Below are positions 31,407 through 37,854 of a DNA stretch of 42,817 bases, one piece after another (within the stretch, counting starts at the first letter, position 1; each line of letters opens with the position of its first letter). Where the stretch lies: the IMG/VR virus record IMGVR_UViG_3300033143_003536, positions 1 to 42,817 of that record. The stretch is one strand, 5' to 3'. The notes beneath the pieces were generated by a model, which saw only the letters and a list, made by a program, of their open reading frames with translations, searched no databases and was not told the origin of the DNA. The DNA is from a virus. A program made the translations under genes and the position numbers.

Positions 31407-31727
31407 ATGGATGATAAAAAAAAAGAGAAGGTGCATTGGATGGCAATCTCAAAGGAAGACAAGGAGTATACCAAGCTCACCTGTTATCGCAGCGTGAACA
31501 TCGAAGCCTTTGTTAATGCTATAGAAAGAGAGAATGTTATTATGGGTATCAATTTTGATGGAAGTAATATATGTTTTGTTCTTGATGATAAGCCAAAAGA
31601 AGAAGAGAAAGAACTACCACGAGGTGAGGATGATAAGTCTATAGTAAGTGGGGACCCCATCACCGTGATAAAAGATAAAGATAATCCCTTTAAGAATAAA
31701 AAGAAACATGGAGGAGGAAGGAAGTAA
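31407..31727 (+). CDS. Hypothetical protein
   Basis: 106 aa (MDDKKKEKVHWMAISKEDKE). Has YRSVNIEAFVNAIERENVIM and GINFDGSNICFVLDDKPKEE, then a charged tail ending in KKKHGGGRK. No family was recognised. It directly precedes the three-helix RNA region; its stop codon is at the left border of the first arm. Confidence 0.6.
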   Translation: MDDKKKEKVHWMAISKEDKEYTKLTCYRSVNIEAFVNAIERENVIMGINFDGSNICFVLDDKPKEEEKELPRGEDDKSIVSGDPITVIKDKDNPFKNKKKHGGGRK

Positions 31728-32114
31728 GTAGTTCCCACCACGCCCACCCCGATGGAATTTATTTATTATTATTATTTTTAATGTGATAGATTATTCTGGC
31801 AATATTTCAAACATTTTGTATTTGGGTCGGAGTGGGCATGGTGGGAGTTACTCTCCTCTCATCCTCAATCAATTTATTATTTAATATTTAATAGGCCTTC
31901 CCCGACCGATTAAATTCTTCAAAATTTGTAATGTAGTTGATTGAGGGTTAGAGGGGAGTACATAATATTGGTTAGCAGAATCAGGGGGGTAGAATAGTGA
32001 TAAGGTAACACCCGTCTTACAAGGCATAGAATGAGGAGGTAGGTACTTATGCTCATCAGATGGAATTTGGGTAACCACAAATCCCAATTCACTCCTCTGA
32101 GTCTGCTAATCAAT
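31728..32114 (+). ncRNA. Candidate structured non-coding RNA with three long helices
   Basis: A gene-poor ~390-nt segment holds three consecutive inverted repeats. Helix A pairs 31728-31752 with 31827-31851 (25 positions: 21 Watson-Crick, two G-U, two C-A mismatches). Helix B pairs 31849-31872 with 31937-31960 (24 positions: 21 Watson-Crick, two G-U, one mismatch). Helix C pairs 31967-31984 with 32097-32114 (18 positions: 16 Watson-Crick, one G-U, one mismatch). A' and B touch, and C starts six bases after B', so the helices could stack on each other. Loops of 74, 64 and 112 nt hold further small hairpins (e.g. ATTTG / CAAAT, 32065-32082). The type is not recognised; its phage setting close to a tRNA-like gene recalls large ornate phage RNAs, but no family match can be claimed. 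Confidence 0.6.
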
Positions 32115-32117
32115 TAA
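32049..32117 (+). CDS. Mini-ORF inside the structured RNA (possible leader peptide)
   Basis: 22 codons (MLIRWNLGNHKSQFTPLSLL). It is preceded by the best Shine-Dalgarno sequence in the region (AGGAGGT, 32034-32040, eight bases before ATG). Its stop codon abuts AAAGGAG, the ribosome site of the 38-aa gene at 32130. GAGGAG (32033-32038) can pair with CTCCTC (32092-32097), so its own ribosome site can be hidden. Translation is not proven. Confidence 0.35.
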   Translation: MLIRWNLGNHKSQFTPLSLLIN

Positions 32118-32129
32118 AGGAGAAAAGAA

Positions 32130-32246
32130 ATGAAGATGAAAGCAAAGGATTACAGAGTGATTGTGTACCAAGCAATAACATTCGTAGTTATGATGGTTAT
32201 GTTTGGATATTGGATGGACTTTTGTATGTATAGATGTATCTATTAA
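32130..32246 (+). CDS. Tiny membrane protein
   Basis: 38 aa (MKMKAKDYRVIVYQAITFVV). Basic N-terminus followed by a hydrophobic segment (IVYQAITFVVMMVMFGYW) and a Cys-containing tail (DFCMYRCIY). Good Shine-Dalgarno sequence (AAAGGAG, eight bases upstream). It lies immediately after the structured RNA region, so that region may control it. No family recognised. Confidence 0.6.
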   Translation: MKMKAKDYRVIVYQAITFVVMMVMFGYWMDFCMYRCIY

Positions 32247-32260
32247 AAGGAGAGACAGAG

Positions 32261-32464
32261 ATGAGAACGTGTGACCAGTGTAAGCAACTGATATACGACA
32301 ATGAACACTTCGTGTATCATGACAATAAATTTTATCATAAGAGTTATTGCTATGGTCTTTCAAAACAAGAACATCATAGAGTATCTACTCGTAATGCCAT
32401 ACAAGCATCACAAGATATAGATGACTATGATGCAGATGATGAGAACTTGGGAGATGTTCTTTAA
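32261..32464 (+). CDS. LIM-like zinc-binding protein
   Basis: 67 aa from the ATG at 32261, which has AAAGGAGAG nearby; an upstream start at 32234 lies inside the previous gene. RTCDQCKQLIYDNEHFVYHD then KFYHKSYCYGL places CxxC, His and HxxxC as in half of a LIM-type zinc finger. Acidic C-terminus (DIDDYDADDENLGDVL). A strong hairpin follows the stop codon. Confidence 0.65.
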   Translation: MRTCDQCKQLIYDNEHFVYHDNKFYHKSYCYGLSKQEHHRVSTRNAIQASQDIDDYDADDENLGDVL

Positions 32465-32473
32465 GAAAAACCT

Positions 32474-32506
32474 GGACATTCACTTGTATGAATGTCCATA
32501 TTTATT
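32474..32506 (+). terminator. Hairpin terminator before the tRNA-like gene
   Basis: A perfect 9-bp stem GGACATTCA (32474-32482) and TGAATGTCC (32489-32497) with a 6-base loop, followed by ATATTTATT. It begins 9 bp after the LIM-like gene stop codon. The U-run is interrupted, so termination may be partial. Confidence 0.6.
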
Positions 32507-32510
32507 CATG

Positions 32511-32609
32511 GCCAAGGAAAATGCACGGTGACATTGCCATCTACGAGGTGGAGATTACAGATAGCTAGTCTATGTCTGTATGTAGTAGGTTCAACTCCTA
32601 TCCTTGGCT
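32511..32609 (+). tRNA. tRNA-like gene with long variable arm, isotype uncertain
   Basis: Acceptor stem GCCAAGG (32511-32517) with CCTTGGC (32602-32608). T-arm GTAGG TTCAACT CCTAT (32585-32601) with a canonical T-loop. D-arm AATG / CATT with a GG-containing loop. The variable region folds into a ~9-bp arm (TACAG/CTGTA plus ATAG/CTAT). The anticodon arm is imperfect: the canonical 7-base loop CTACGAG would give anticodon ACG (Arg), with only four paired positions and no base at position 26. Alternatively CCATC/GGTGG pairs but leaves a 5-base loop. A long variable arm is normal for Leu, Ser and Tyr but not Arg, so it may be a divergent or decayed tRNA or a tRNA mimic. CCA is not encoded. Confidence 0.5.
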
Positions 32610-32633
32610 CACTTATTATTTAATAAAATTATT

Positions 32634-33008
32634 ATGGAATCAAAATGTTGTAAAGCGTATGGAGGTTGTGAGAAATGTTATGGCAAGGGTTATAGCACAC
32701 AGTTAGAGCATTATAGTGGCAGAGGTGAGTTTGATATGGGACAAGCAGGTGTTGAAATACATGAACAAGCCCCTTATTATCTACCATGTAGTTGTGATAG
32801 AGGTAAACAGATTAAAGAATTACTGGAACATACAGTACTCAAAGGGGAACGAAGAAGAATAATCTCTCAAATAAAGGAAGAGGTGATATCTAATTTTAGG
32901 ATAGGTTTCTTACGACAGTGGTTGAATGAGGATAGGATTACAGAACCAAGTAAGATGGTAACTAATGAGGATATTATTAGTTGGTTAGGAGATACAAGAA
33001 AACGCTAA
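32634..33008 (+). CDS. Zinc-finger hypothetical protein
   Basis: 124 aa from the ATG at 32634; a TTG at 32604 lies within the tRNA-like acceptor stem and is not a likely start. ESKCCKAYGGCEKCYGKGYS is a Cys-rich DnaJ-like CxxCxGxG-style half site, with a later YYLPCSCDRGKQ. Probably one structural zinc ion. The helical C-terminus ends SWLGDTRKR. Its stop codon is 2 bp from the convergent RecU-like gene stop, leaving no room for a terminator between the two operons. Confidence 0.65.
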   Translation: MESKCCKAYGGCEKCYGKGYSTQLEHYSGRGEFDMGQAGVEIHEQAPYYLPCSCDRGKQIKELLEHTVLKGERRRIISQIKEEVISNFRIGFLRQWLNEDRITEPSKMVTNEDIISWLGDTRKR

Positions 33009-33010
33009 CA

Positions 33011-33457
33011 CTATAGCCTTGGTGTGTATTCAGACTTTTCTTTTCTTCCACGTTTTTCAAATCTTATTACTAAGCCTATTTGTTTTGCTCTCTCTTGAGT
33101 GAGAGATTTTCTAAAACTAGAGCTTTCTCTCTCTGATACAAAGTCATCAACATCTATCATTATAAATTCATTGCATCCTCTGATGTAGTATTGTATGACA
33201 ACATAGGCATCAACGGATGACAATATAAAACAATCAAATGGTTTCTCCCCTCGTGAATCATCTGGTATCTTGAACGGCAAGTTGCCATGTTTCGCTGCCA
33301 TAAGTGCTGCAATCTGATGGTCTTTGACTGCATTAAAAGGAAGAGCATGTCCTCCATGAGTTATCTTTAACTCAAAAGCGGCACTGCCTGATACATATTT
33401 ATGTCGTAGCCAGCGTGTGAATTTTATTTGGAAATCTTTTTCAGCGTATCTATTCAT
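33011..33457 (-). CDS. RecU-like Holliday-junction resolvase / PD-(D/E)XK nuclease
   Basis: 148 aa. The motif AAFELK (E29-x-K31) followed by FNAVKDHQIAALMAAKHG is the RecU/archaeal-resolvase pattern (E-x-K, then HQI). The second half has FDCFILSSVDAYVVIQYYI and a strand-turn-strand. Such enzymes cut Holliday junctions or process branched DNA before packaging. It is the last gene of the replication cluster, 22 bp after the helicase. The fold assignment is confident, and RecU over other PD-(D/E)XK nucleases is likely but not certain. Confidence 0.75.
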   Translation of the reverse strand: MNRYAEKDFQIKFTRWLRHKYVSGSAAFELKITHGGHALPFNAVKDHQIAALMAAKHGNLPFKIPDDSRGEKPFDCFILSSVDAYVVIQYYIRGCNEFIMIDVDDFVSERESSSFRKSLTQERAKQIGLVIRFEKRGRKEKSEYTPRL

Positions 33458-33479
33458 ATTAGTTCATCGTTTATTCATT

Positions 33480-34682
33480 TTATTCATCTTTCATGAGAGT
33501 CATGTGGAAATCCTTACGTTCTACTGCTACCCTTTGGTACACTTTCTCATCGACAGTACCCTTTACTACTAAGTAAACATATAGATTTTTCTTTGGGTTA
33601 TCTATTCTTTGAATTCGACCCAGTCCCTGTAAGTATTCTACTAACCCGAAGTCTAATGAGTAGAAGCACATCACTGGACATTCTTTAAGTTCCCAACCTG
33701 TACATGTTTTGGCCTGTGCCAGTAAGACGTACTTATCTTTCTTCTTTAGTTCTTCTATTACTTTCCCCTGGTCTACATGGCGTGAGCCATTTATTATATA
33801 AACCTCGAAGCCTTTGTGTTCTAACTCTACCTTGAGCATGTCTATCTCTGCGTTGTATCTGCACACTACTATGAGTTTCTCATGCTCCTCCGCAAGAGAA
33901 ATTACACGTCCTGTCTTGTCACTCTCTGGATATCTGGTGTCTTCATACTCATTACCTTTGATAGTACCACCACATATCTGATGGTGCTTGCCGTATCTTA
34001 CAAGAGGTGCAAGCTCATCGGCAATCTTGAACTCTTTTTTTTGTTGTGCTGTGACAGCAAAGTATTCAACTTCATGTACCTGTTCTGGAACATCAACACA
34101 ATCTTCAAGCTTTACCACGTTGCCAAAGACACGCATCACCTTCGCTAATTTCTCTGCTATCTCTGGTTTTGCTACTGATATAAACCTGTGTCCCATTTTC
34201 ATTTCAACAAAAAACTCTCTCTTGAATGAGGGGTATGACAATCTCTTTCCTTCTATGTCAAGTAGTTTGTTGGCTTGAAAAATATTCCACGGTGTGCTCC
34301 TGTACGGGGTGGCCGTAAGAAGATACCTGTATTCTATATCCCATTTATTAAGATACTTCTGCATAGTCTTATTCATTTGGGACTTCATGCCGAAATGAAA
34401 ATGTGATTCATCTATGACAAGAGTCTTGCAATCTTCAAGCTCATCCCAAAATTTTTTGAACTCTTCTTTTGTATACAAGCTATAGCCTACCTCGCTGTAT
34501 TTTTTTAGTTCTATCTCCCAGCCTAGCTTTAATCCTTTGGGTACCACATAAATAGTATGACCACCTGCTTTGTTTGCAAGTGTAATGGCAGTGATTGTCT
34601 TACCCGTACCTGTCCCGTGGGCTAGTAGATATCTGTGTGGAAATTTATCTACTAATGCTTGTTGATGTTTGTATAATTTCAT
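33480..34682 (-). CDS. SF2 (SNF2/DEAD-like) helicase
   Basis: 400 aa. Motif I GTGTGKT (23-29), motif II DESH (91-94), motif III TATPYR (123-128), and a second RecA-like half with LIVVCRYNAEIDMLKVEL, AQAKTCTGWELKE and motif VI QGLGRIQRIDN. This is a compact SNF2-type helicase/translocase as found in many phages near replication genes, probably remodelling DNA ends, forks or bound proteins. It starts 8 bp after the AAA+ gene ends. Confidence 0.9.
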   Translation of the reverse strand: MKLYKHQQALVDKFPHRYLLAHGTGTGKTITAITLANKAGGHTIYVVPKGLKLGWEIELKKYSEVGYSLYTKEEFKKFWDELEDCKTLVIDESHFHFGMKSQMNKTMQKYLNKWDIEYRYLLTATPYRSTPWNIFQANKLLDIEGKRLSYPSFKREFFVEMKMGHRFISVAKPEIAEKLAKVMRVFGNVVKLEDCVDVPEQVHEVEYFAVTAQQKKEFKIADELAPLVRYGKHHQICGGTIKGNEYEDTRYPESDKTGRVISLAEEHEKLIVVCRYNAEIDMLKVELEHKGFEVYIINGSRHVDQGKVIEELKKKDKYVLLAQAKTCTGWELKECPVMCFYSLDFGLVEYLQGLGRIQRIDNPKKNLYVYLVVKGTVDEKVYQRVAVERKDFHMTLMKDE

Positions 34683-34690
34683 ATTAAATA

Positions 34691-36004
34691 TTACATGTTC
34701 CTGAACTCCTCGTTGGCACAGTCAACACCTTCATCATCACCATCTTTGTATGGCACCTGATTATAAAAGCCACTGTTTGCACCACTGTATGATGATGTCT
34801 TAGCCTCTGTAAATTCATCCTCTGCATCGAGGTCAACTTCTACTGGTGTTACATTTTCATATTTACACACAATTTCTTTGAATCTTTTTTCCATCTCCCA
34901 TGTATAACTTGAACCATCTCCTACTTTTCTTTTCACAAGGCCTAGAACATTAAGGTCTTCGAGCCAATTCAAGATTGTTCTTGTTGGATAGTTCATTTCT
35001 TTTGCTACTCCACTTGTTGTTGCTGTCTTATATTTTGCGAGTACTTTCATTGCGGTCTTTCTTTGTTTAGGAATTGAATCCAAACACACCTTGTATAAAA
35101 TATCTCTCACTATCTGAGTTGCTTCTCCATCATATTGAACCATGAGCATTGACCCCAATGAAAAAACTTGAGCCGCAATTCTCATAGGCATTTCTGGTGA
35201 CAGTACCAACTCCATCTCTCCATGGTAATCTCTCTTCACCGCTGACCGTGCCATTGAAGCGAAGTCAGTGAGTTGTATAATCTCATCACGTAAATCTTTT
35301 GGTATCTCTGGTACCTTACTTCCTTTTCCTAATTTTTCTGTGCGGATATATGTGAGGTACTCGTTCACATCACGTTGCAAACTCTTTCTCATCTCCTCCA
35401 TCTTCCCTTGATTATCAAAAGCTCTTAGTGTGGTCTTGATTCTATCCTGTTCTGGAAGGGTATAGTACAACATACGAGTACCCATGGATGAGAACTTTGC
35501 AGCGACTACATGTATCTCCTCGGTACAGGCCGCAATAAGATTGAGCTTTGCATTTGGACCCCACTCTAATTTGTCTCCCATACCTGTGTGCTTTACGAAG
35601 TGACCATCATATATTTCTCGAAGCTGACCCATGATGTTTGCTTGCTTCTCGTTCTGTAATGAAAGGATGGATGTAAAGTCTTTCATAATCATTGTCCCAC
35701 GGGTACCGATTTGCAGTAAGAGAGATGTATCAGAACCACGCCTCACTGCACCAGAAAGAAACGTATTCTCTGTGAGTTGTGATACTTGGTGTACACCTTT
35801 GACTCCAAGTAGTGTGTTGACTAGCTCTGACTTACCTGAAGAGGAACCACCAACAAGCATCATCCACAAGGCATCTGTACCTTTCACATTTATGTCACAC
35901 ATACAAGCAATGAGGACATTTATTACCCTATCATCCTCAAGGTAATAGACTTCTTTGAATCTATCCTTGAGTTGCTCGATGGTGGTTATCTTCTCTCTCT
36001 TCAT
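34691..36004 (-). CDS. AAA+ ATPase with winged helix (replicative helicase/initiator-like)
   Basis: 437 aa. Walker A GGSSSGKS (52-59), a helix with LIACMCDINV before it, a TFLSG motif, Walker B-like TMIMKDFTSIL and a sensor-like NLIAACTEEI. The C-terminal winged-helix-turn-helix is clear (KTATTSGVAKEMNYPTRTIL NWLEDLNVLGLV). AAA+ motors with such tails act as replicative helicases or initiator/loader proteins (MCM-like or phage helicase families). With a primase zinc finger next door and no DnaB-like helicase elsewhere, it is the best candidate for the phage replicative motor. AGGT lies five bases before the ATG. Confidence 0.75.
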   Translation of the reverse strand: MKREKITTIEQLKDRFKEVYYLEDDRVINVLIACMCDINVKGTDALWMMLVGGSSSGKSELVNTLLGVKGVHQVSQLTENTFLSGAVRRGSDTSLLLQIGTRGTMIMKDFTSILSLQNEKQANIMGQLREIYDGHFVKHTGMGDKLEWGPNAKLNLIAACTEEIHVVAAKFSSMGTRMLYYTLPEQDRIKTTLRAFDNQGKMEEMRKSLQRDVNEYLTYIRTEKLGKGSKVPEIPKDLRDEIIQLTDFASMARSAVKRDYHGEMELVLSPEMPMRIAAQVFSLGSMLMVQYDGEATQIVRDILYKVCLDSIPKQRKTAMKVLAKYKTATTSGVAKEMNYPTRTILNWLEDLNVLGLVKRKVGDGSSYTWEMEKRFKEIVCKYENVTPVEVDLDAEDEFTEAKTSSYSGANSGFYNQVPYKDGDDEGVDCANEEFRNM

Positions 36005-36085
36005 ATCAACCTAATAAAGACCCACACACAACTGTCTCGGACAGCATAACGCATAGGCCTTTATTAACTGGCAATCTCTTATAGT

Positions 36086-36649
36086 TTAACATAATTCTTT
36101 CACAGCAGTTAGAAAGTCACAGCTCTTCAGGTACATGTAGATAGCAATCGAATCGAAACTTCCACACCCACCGAAGCAGTGCACTTTATTTTGTTTTTTA
36201 TATAGATGTAATGATGGTGTTTTCTCTGAATGAAATGGACATATAATGTCGCTCCCTCTGTTATCAAAAGTAAGAAATGCTGTAATGGGATGTGCCCTCG
36301 CTCTCTCTATATCTTCCTGTGTTATTCTTTCCATCCCTTTCTTTGGTGGTCGTGCTATTTTTTGAATCCTTTTATATTTTTCTATCTCATGGTTCGCTTG
36401 TGACATAGGTCTCCTCACATACTCATATAAAATCCGTGCCTCAGTGTCATCATCGTACCACTCCTCTTTTATCTTGTGCTCTAATTTTAAGAGCCAGTCT
36501 AATTTCTGCCTCTCTTCCTCTATCTTGTCATCAAGTAAACCGATGAACCCTTTGAATTTATATATGCTTACCAGTTCATACTCACTTGTGCTATTTCTTT
36601 TTTGGCTTGGAGAACTGAATGCTGATTTGTACAACTCGTTCATCTGCAT
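36086..36649 (-). CDS. DNA primase zinc-binding domain protein (no catalytic domain)
   Basis: 187 aa. A ~125-residue helical N-terminus is followed by a CHC2-type primase zinc domain: DIICPFHSEKTPSLHLY (C137, H140) and KVHCFGGCGSFDSIAIYMYL (C158, C162). It ends there; no TOPRIM or polymerase domain follows and none is found elsewhere in the genome. The usual CHC2 spacing is CxxC, here CxxxC. Domain order is reversed from DnaG (zinc domain last). It may recruit host primase or give sequence specificity to the AAA+ helicase downstream (81-bp gap). Confidence 0.75.
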   Translation of the reverse strand: MQMNELYKSAFSSPSQKRNSTSEYELVSIYKFKGFIGLLDDKIEEERQKLDWLLKLEHKIKEEWYDDDTEARILYEYVRRPMSQANHEIEKYKRIQKIARPPKKGMERITQEDIERARAHPITAFLTFDNRGSDIICPFHSEKTPSLHLYKKQNKVHCFGGCGSFDSIAIYMYLKSCDFLTAVKELC

Positions 36650-36791
36650 CTTCTTTTATTTTATCTTGTGCTTGGGCTTCTGTTCTATAGATGTATACTC
36701 GACCTGTATCACCTGCTATCATTGGCCTTCCTCTTTCGTCTGCGATTGCGTAGGCGACAACGGTGGCTTTTGGTGTAGTTTTCTTTGCCAT
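36591..36791 (-). CDS. Small hypothetical protein
   Basis: 66 aa (MAKKTTPKATVVAYAIADER). Short strand-rich protein with basic ends (VYIYRTEAQAQDKIKEDADE, IQFSKPKKK). Overlaps the primase-ZBD gene by 59 bp and the upstream zinc-finger gene by 73 bp in other frames, so all three would be translationally coupled. No family. Confidence 0.55.
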   Translation of the reverse strand: MAKKTTPKATVVAYAIADERGRPMIAGDTGRVYIYRTEAQAQDKIKEDADERVVQISIQFSKPKKK

Positions 36792-36949
36792 TTTTTAATA
36801 TTCTCGTTACTTATAACTGCTAATTTTTCTCGACACTCGGTACAGTATATCCCAGGTGGTGACATCTCTGACTTGTTACTACAGGTAGAGATGTCACACT
36901 CCCTTGTGGGATGTAGCTTGACCTTCTTAACTCGTTTCCTCCGAACCAT
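36719..36949 (-). CDS. Small zinc-finger protein, first gene of the replication operon
   Basis: 76 aa (MVRRKRVKKVKLHPTRECDI). A very basic N-terminus precedes CDISTCSNKSE ... GIYCTECREKL, a four-cysteine zinc site. A tail rich in Pro/Gln/Ser follows (KPPLSPTQSQTKEEGQ). Possibly DNA-binding. A strong ribosome site (AAGGTGAT) lies 13 bp upstream and is better placed for a 45-codon overlapping ORF at 36957, so the effective start is not settled. Confidence 0.55.
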   Translation of the reverse strand: MVRRKRVKKVKLHPTRECDISTCSNKSEMSPPGIYCTECREKLAVISNENIKKWQRKLHQKPPLSPTQSQTKEEGQ

Positions 36950-37007
36950 CCGTACATGATATCACCTTTACTTTTCTTGTCCTAATTTTTACATGTATAT
37001 GGCTATA

Positions 37008-37036
37008 AATATAGACAGATTAAATGTTATCCACAA
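37008..37036 (-). promoter_or_regulatory. Candidate promoter of the replication operon
   Basis: On the minus strand, TTGTGG (37036-37031), a 17-bp spacer and TATATT (37013-37008). The -35 is weak. The -35 box overlaps the DnaA box, so DnaA binding could block or activate it. Confidence 0.45.
37027..37035 (+). promoter_or_regulatory. Perfect DnaA box
   Basis: TTATCCACA matches the consensus DnaA box exactly. It lies in the 126-bp intergenic region between the divergent replication and HTH/ssDNA-binding operons and overlaps the minus-strand -35. Other exact copies exist at 26204 and 40717, both inside genes. A role in origin firing or in sensing host DnaA is possible. Confidence 0.6.
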
Positions 37037-37041
37037 GTTAA

Positions 37042-37069
37042 TTGACATACACGCTAACTGTAATATAAT
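37042..37069 (+). promoter_or_regulatory. Strong promoter giving a leaderless transcript
   Basis: TTGACA (37042-37047), 16-bp spacer, TATAAT (37064-37069), both perfect. Transcription should begin about 6-7 bases after the -10, at or next to the ATG at 37076. No ribosome-binding sequence is available before that ATG. Confidence 0.85.
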
Positions 37070-37075
37070 GGCACG

Positions 37076-37261
37076 ATGGCATTAAAGAAAGACGACATCG
37101 CTCATATTAGAAATAACATCATCTTTGATTTATATTCAAACGGTGATTTCTCTAAAGCTGACATAGCGAGAGTGATGAATATTTCACGCCAACTGGTCGA
37201 TAACATTATTAAAGAAAGCGGAGTCTTGAGGATTCGAGACTTTGGAATAAGATTAAAATAA
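37076..37261 (+). CDS. Small HTH regulator, leaderless
   Basis: 61 aa (MALKKDDIAHIRNNIIFDLY). The helix-turn-helix SKADIARVMNISRQLVDNII (residues ~26-45) resembles Hin/invertase-type or transposase-like HTH modules. The start codon coincides with the predicted transcription start. A small HTH protein expressed from a leaderless mRNA beside a divergent promoter is what an autoregulator of the replication switch would look like. This is inference. Confidence 0.7.
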   Translation: MALKKDDIAHIRNNIIFDLYSNGDFSKADIARVMNISRQLVDNIIKESGVLRIRDFGIRLK

Positions 37262-37271
37262 ATAAATATAT

Positions 37272-37661
37272 ATGATGGCAGAAAAAAAAGATGATTTGTT
37301 TAATGATGAGAATGTACCAGAAAGTAACTGGTTCAAGTTCGACAAAGTTGGTGACAGGGTATCAGGTATACTCGTTGAAGTAACTGACAAAGAAGGTAAG
37401 GGAGATTTCCCTGCACAAAGAGTATTCGATTTGAAACAAGATGATGGAACTATTATCCATGTAGGAATTTCTCTTAAGAAAGACTATGTGATAGGACGTG
37501 CGAATACTGCAAAGATGGGTGATACTGTTGGCTTTGAATTCAAGAAAATAATTGAACCAAAAGTAAAAGGGTATCAACCAGCAAAGAGTATTGAAGTATA
37601 CGTAAAGCACAACGAAGAAATCCCTGAAGGCGATGATGCTAGCTGGGGAGATGAGAAGTAA
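37272..37661 (+). CDS. OB-fold ssDNA-binding-like protein
   Basis: 129 aa, ATG at 37272 or the next codon. The strand pattern KVGDRVSGILVEVTDKEGKG, RVFDLKQDDGTIIHVGISL, GDTVGFEFKKIIEPKVKGYQ with a short acidic tail (PEGDDASWGDEK) fits a phage single-stranded-DNA-binding protein: OB-fold core plus acidic C-terminus that recruits partner proteins. It lies 10 bp after the HTH gene and ahead of a recombination nuclease, which supports the call. Confidence 0.65.
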   Translation: MMAEKKDDLFNDENVPESNWFKFDKVGDRVSGILVEVTDKEGKGDFPAQRVFDLKQDDGTIIHVGISLKKDYVIGRANTAKMGDTVGFEFKKIIEPKVKGYQPAKSIEVYVKHNEEIPEGDDASWGDEK

Positions 37662-37662
37662 A

Positions 37663-37854
37663 ATGAATCATAAACAGAAAATAAAACTTGCCCGTAAGAT
37701 GCGTAGACATGATGAATTCATGAAAGGCATACCTCTCTTTCAGTCTGATGAGTGGGAGAGAATGACAGGGGCACGTAGAAAAAAACAATTAAATGCTATA
37801 CACAAAACCAACAAGAGAACAGCAAGCGTGGGACATACGAAAACAGATAGATAA
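37663..37854 (+). CDS. Small basic protein
   Basis: 63 aa from the ATG at 37663, the first ATG after the preceding stop; an in-frame ATG at 37633 lies inside the preceding gene. Very basic (HKQKIKLARKMRRHDEFMKG, TGARRKKQLNAIHKTNKRTA), so probably DNA- or RNA-binding. It overlaps the nuclease gene by 62 bp in another frame. Confidence 0.6.
   Translation: MNHKQKIKLARKMRRHDEFMKGIPLFQSDEWERMTGARRKKQLNAIHKTNKRTASVGHTKTDR

Noticed and set aside
31728-31851. Insertion-sequence-like terminal inverted repeats
   Set aside because: The 25-bp arms enclose only 74 bp, with no transposase and no target duplication. Two further inverted repeats follow, which fits RNA structure better.
32511-32609. Amber-suppressor tRNA (anticodon CTA)
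   Set aside because: Reading CTA at positions 34-36 requires an anticodon stem that cannot pair. TAG is also used as an ordinary stop in the genome.
32604-32633. TTG start for the zinc-finger gene at 32634
   Set aside because: It would begin inside the acceptor stem of the tRNA-like gene. The ATG at 32634 follows it in frame and starts with the conserved-looking cysteine motif.
36820-36957. 45-codon minus-strand ORF starting at 36957 with a perfect ribosome site
   Set aside because: It overlaps the zinc-finger gene at 36719-36949 in another frame and encodes a sequence with no domain. The well-placed AAGGTGAT keeps it a possibility, but the Cys-motif frame is favoured.
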